Source: Clostridiales bacterium UBA4653
GTDB lineage: Bacteria > Bacillota > Clostridia > Oscillospirales > CAG-272
Assembly: GCA_002405565.1 (NCBI GenBank)
Contig: DHMB01000018.1
Coordinates: 1 to 7,319, forward strand
Length of the DNA: 7,319 nt
Direction: 5' to 3'
The translations under genes were made by a program, and so were the position numbers. The notes beneath the pieces were generated by a model. It was not told the DNA's origin. It saw nothing but the letters and a program-made list of their open reading frames with translations, and ran no database searches. Of this stretch, positions 5,709 to 7,319 are shown in pieces. Position 1 is the stretch's first letter; every line of letters starts with the position of its first letter.

Positions 5709-6452
5709 ATGAATTATATAAGAATCACAAAGGACAATATTGATAAAGAACACATCTGTTGCGCCATGTCGGGCAGTCAGAGCGTTGCAAAAAAGGAATG
5801 GATGAAGAATCGTTTTGACGACGGGCTCGTCTTTTACCGCAGCGAGGAGCGCGGCAAATGCTTCATCGAATATATTCCGGCTGAAAATGCATGGGTGCCG
5901 ATTGATGCCGACGGGTATATTTATATCAACTGCCTGTGGATTGCGGGGGCAATGAAGGGGCACGGATATTCAAACGACCTGCTTTCCGAATGTATCCGCA
6001 ACGCAAAATCGCAGGGCAAAAAGGGCGTGTGTATTCTTTCCGCAGAGGGCAGGAAAAGAGAATTCCTTTCCGACCCGAAATATATGGCGTATAAAGGCTT
6101 TACCGTCGCCGACGTGTCGGACTGCGGGATAAACCTTATGTATCTTCCGTTTGATCCGGGCGCCGAACCGCCGAAGTTCAAAGACTGCGCAAAGCACCCG
6201 ACAGCGGACGGAGAAGGCTTTGTGCTTTATTATACCGATCAGTGCCCGTTTACTTATTACTGGGTGCCGCGGGTGCAGGAAGTTGCAAAGGAAAACGGAA
6301 TTCCGCTCAGAGTCATCCATATAACAAGCAGGGAAGAGGCGCAAAGCGTCCCTGCTCCCGTCACGACCTATGCGCTGTTCCGCGATGGAAAATTTGTAAC
6401 TAATGCGATACAGTCGGATAAGAAATTTCTTGCGCTTGCGGGCTTGAAATGA
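5709..6452 (+). CDS. yoaP: YoaP-type protein: GNAT acetyltransferase with C-terminal thioredoxin-like YoaP domain
   Basis: The protein has 247 residues, close to the usual length for this family. The N-terminal half is a GNAT fold: the opening IRITKDNIDKEHICCAM is typical of YoaP relatives, GKCFIEYIPAENAWVPID (49-66) forms the central strands, and WIAGAMKGHGYSNDLL (77-92) is the acetyl-CoA pyrophosphate-binding loop with G84-H-G86. The C-terminal ~75 residues (FVLYYTDQCPFTYYWVPRV from 171) form a thioredoxin-like YoaP domain with a single cysteine C179 at the active-site position and a likely cis-proline loop at APVTT (216-220). Substrate and role are unknown in this family. The start at 5709 has a modest ribosome binding site GAAGGTG. 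A consensus promoter lies upstream, and no terminator separates it from the following GNAT remnant and GNAT gene. The symbol is by similarity to the B. subtilis protein from memory. Confidence 0.87.
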   Translation: MNYIRITKDNIDKEHICCAMSGSQSVAKKEWMKNRFDDGLVFYRSEERGKCFIEYIPAENAWVPIDADGYIYINCLWIAGAMKGHGYSNDLLSECIRNAKSQGKKGVCILSAEGRKREFLSDPKYMAYKGFTVADVSDCGINLMYLPFDPGAEPPKFKDCAKHPTADGEGFVLYYTDQCPFTYYWVPRVQEVAKENGIPLRVIHITSREEAQSVPAPVTTYALFRDGKFVTNAIQSDKKFLALAGLK

Positions 6453-6485
6453 CTTTTGTAATGACTTTCGGAAAGAGAGGGGGAA

Positions 6486-6619
6486 ATGGTCAACATCAGA
6501 CGCGCGGGGCGCGGCGATGAAAAACACCTTGCTCACATACAGACAGAAAGCTGGAAGGCGGCTTTCGACAAAATAATTCCTTCGGAGCGGTGGAGGAAAT
6601 GTACGTAAGAAAACTGTAA
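6486..6619 (+). pseudogene. Decayed N-terminal remnant of a GNAT acetyltransferase gene
   Basis: An ATG at 6486, preceded by the purine-rich GGAAAGAGAGGGGGA, opens a 40-codon frame ending at 6608. Its start, VNIRRAGRGDEKHLAHIQTESWKAAF, is the characteristic first strand and helix of a GNAT acetyltransferase. After DKIIPSE the match is lost, but the other forward frame continues with AVEEMYVRKL (6587-6616) before a stop at 6617, which resembles the next helix in the same family. The remnant thus looks like a gene that suffered an internal deletion or frameshift near 6585 and then lost the rest of its roughly 150-170 codons, including the acetyl-CoA-binding motif. It lies 33 nt after yoaP, in the same direction. 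Whether the short peptide is translated is unknown. Confidence 0.72.
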
Positions 6620-6656
6620 ACTGCGCAGGGAAAGTAAGAAGAGAAGGTGGCGGAGT

Positions 6657-7178
6657 ATGGAAATAAGGTCGATGAATAAGGCGCTTTTTGCGGGGAAGAA
6701 ATTCACCGCCCGATATATAACAAACGGCTATTATGACATAGGAACGTCGGAGGACGGCTTTTTCGTGCGTTATGTGCCGTTTGAGGCGCCTGCCGAAAAA
6801 TCGTTTGACGATGTGTTTTTCGGAGAATGGCTCGAAGCTCCGGTTGCGTTCGGCGCGTTTGAAGGGGAAGAGCTTATAGGATATGTTGAAGGTTCGCCGG
6901 AAAGCTGGAACAAGCGTTTTAGAATCAGCAATATATGTACATTTGAAACCTCGGAACGCAGAGGCGGAATCGGGACAAGACTCATGGAGACTATAACGGC
7001 GGAGGCGAAAAGCTCCGGTGCACGGATGATTGTTCTTGAAACGCAGTCATGTAACGAAGCGGCAATCGCGTTTTATAAAAAGAACGGCTTTGAAATTATC
7101 GGTTTTGACCTGTATGCTTACTCAAACGAAGATCCCGGACGGCACGAGGTGAGAATCGAAATGGGAAAGAAACTGTGA
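6657..7178 (+). CDS. GNAT family N-acetyltransferase
   Basis: The protein has 173 residues and is a complete single-domain GNAT. Motif A is visible as ICTFETSERRGGIGTRLMETI (93-113 region) with the acetyl-CoA pyrophosphate loop R101-R-G-G104-I-G106. Motif B follows as SCNEAAIAFYKKNGFEIIGF, with N133 and Y140 in their usual places. The segment ARMIVLETQSCNE and the ending YSNEDPGRHEVRIEMGKKL occur in a clostridial/bacillar GNAT group that includes streptothricin-acetyltransferase-like proteins, but resistance function cannot be claimed. An upstream AAGGTGG supports the ATG at 6657; an alternative ATG five codons later (6672) lacks a clear site. It sits 37 nt after the GNAT remnant with no terminator between, so it is probably cotranscribed with yoaP. 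The transcript ends at 7271-7298. Confidence 0.88.
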   Translation: MEIRSMNKALFAGKKFTARYITNGYYDIGTSEDGFFVRYVPFEAPAEKSFDDVFFGEWLEAPVAFGAFEGEELIGYVEGSPESWNKRFRISNICTFETSERRGGIGTRLMETITAEAKSSGARMIVLETQSCNEAAIAFYKKNGFEIIGFDLYAYSNEDPGRHEVRIEMGKKL

Positions 7179-7270
7179 CGCAATGAAATTTTCCGTCATG
7201 AAGAGCCCGAGGAAAAACGGGAAGCGGGAAAATGACAAAGCGTCCGCAGAGAAGAAATAAGTGTTGATGG

Positions 7271-7298
7271 AAAACAGCACCCTCGCGGGTGCTGTTTT
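7271..7298. terminator. Perfect 12-bp hairpin terminator, likely bidirectional
   Basis: AAAACAGCACCC (7271-7282) pairs fully with GGGTGCTGTTTT (7287-7298) around the loop TCGC. The T run on the plus strand and the corresponding A run on the left make it usable from both sides. It ends the yoaP-GNAT transcription unit 92 nt after the last stop. The 21 bases after it show nothing further. Confidence 0.93.
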
Positions 7299-7319
7299 CA
7301 TATGCATTTTATTCTGCGT

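Noticed and set aside
7183..7260. 25-codon lysine-rich frame between the last GNAT gene and its terminator
   Set aside because: No ribosome binding site and no recognisable motif; it is most likely 3' untranslated sequence.
1..7319. CRISPR array, tRNA, rRNA, transposase, integrase or attachment sites
   Set aside because: Read through both strands by eye, no regularly spaced repeats, cloverleaf, transposase motif or flanking direct repeats were found; short or degenerate ones could be missed without software.

Overview
The window looks like chromosomal DNA from a mid-GC Clostridia-type Firmicute, plausibly an uncultured gut member of the Oscillospirales or a relative. This rests on strong AAGGAGG-type ribosome binding sites, near-consensus housekeeping promoters with 17-nt spacers, short GC-rich terminators, and Firmicute families (YbbR/CdaR, MerR with an effector domain, YoaP). 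The taxonomy is an inference. GC is about 67% in a sampled stretch of the first gene, near 53% in yoaP, and only about 30-33% in samples of the minus-strand gene.

Left part (1-1943). A 5'-incomplete YbbR-domain protein runs in frame, without a stop, into the last ~67 residues of a MerR-type effector-binding domain. Just downstream is a textbook MerR operator-promoter: a -35 and a perfect -10 separated by 19 nt, over an 8-bp perfect inverted repeat. It drives a DapB-fold / 2,4-diaminopentanoate dehydrogenase-like oxidoreductase that ends at a strong terminator. The simplest reading is a former merR plus target-gene pair whose regulator lost its DNA-binding half when joined to a ybbR/cdaR gene. 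An assembly join is the main alternative.

Middle (1944-3855). A consensus promoter and a ~150-nt leader with several hairpins precede a two-gene operon. It encodes a six-helix membrane protein (DUF6796-like) and a class I methyltransferase of the TcmP/LCMT type. The operon ends at a hairpin that can also terminate the convergent minus-strand gene.

Minus-strand islet (3856-5500). A single AT-rich gene with its own promoter and ribosome binding site encodes a 526-residue protein. An unassigned N-terminal region is followed by a DnaQ-type DEDDh 3'-5' exonuclease with all five catalytic residues, then a C-terminal region with an HNH-like signature. This double-nuclease architecture is the best candidate in the window for a little-described system, possibly defence related.

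Right part (5543-7298). A consensus promoter, divergent from the nuclease promoter, drives a run of acetyltransferase genes: yoaP (GNAT plus thioredoxin-like YoaP domain), a decayed N-terminal remnant of another GNAT gene, and an intact GNAT gene. The run is closed by a perfect 12-bp hairpin terminator. No tRNA, rRNA, CRISPR array, transposase or integrase was seen.
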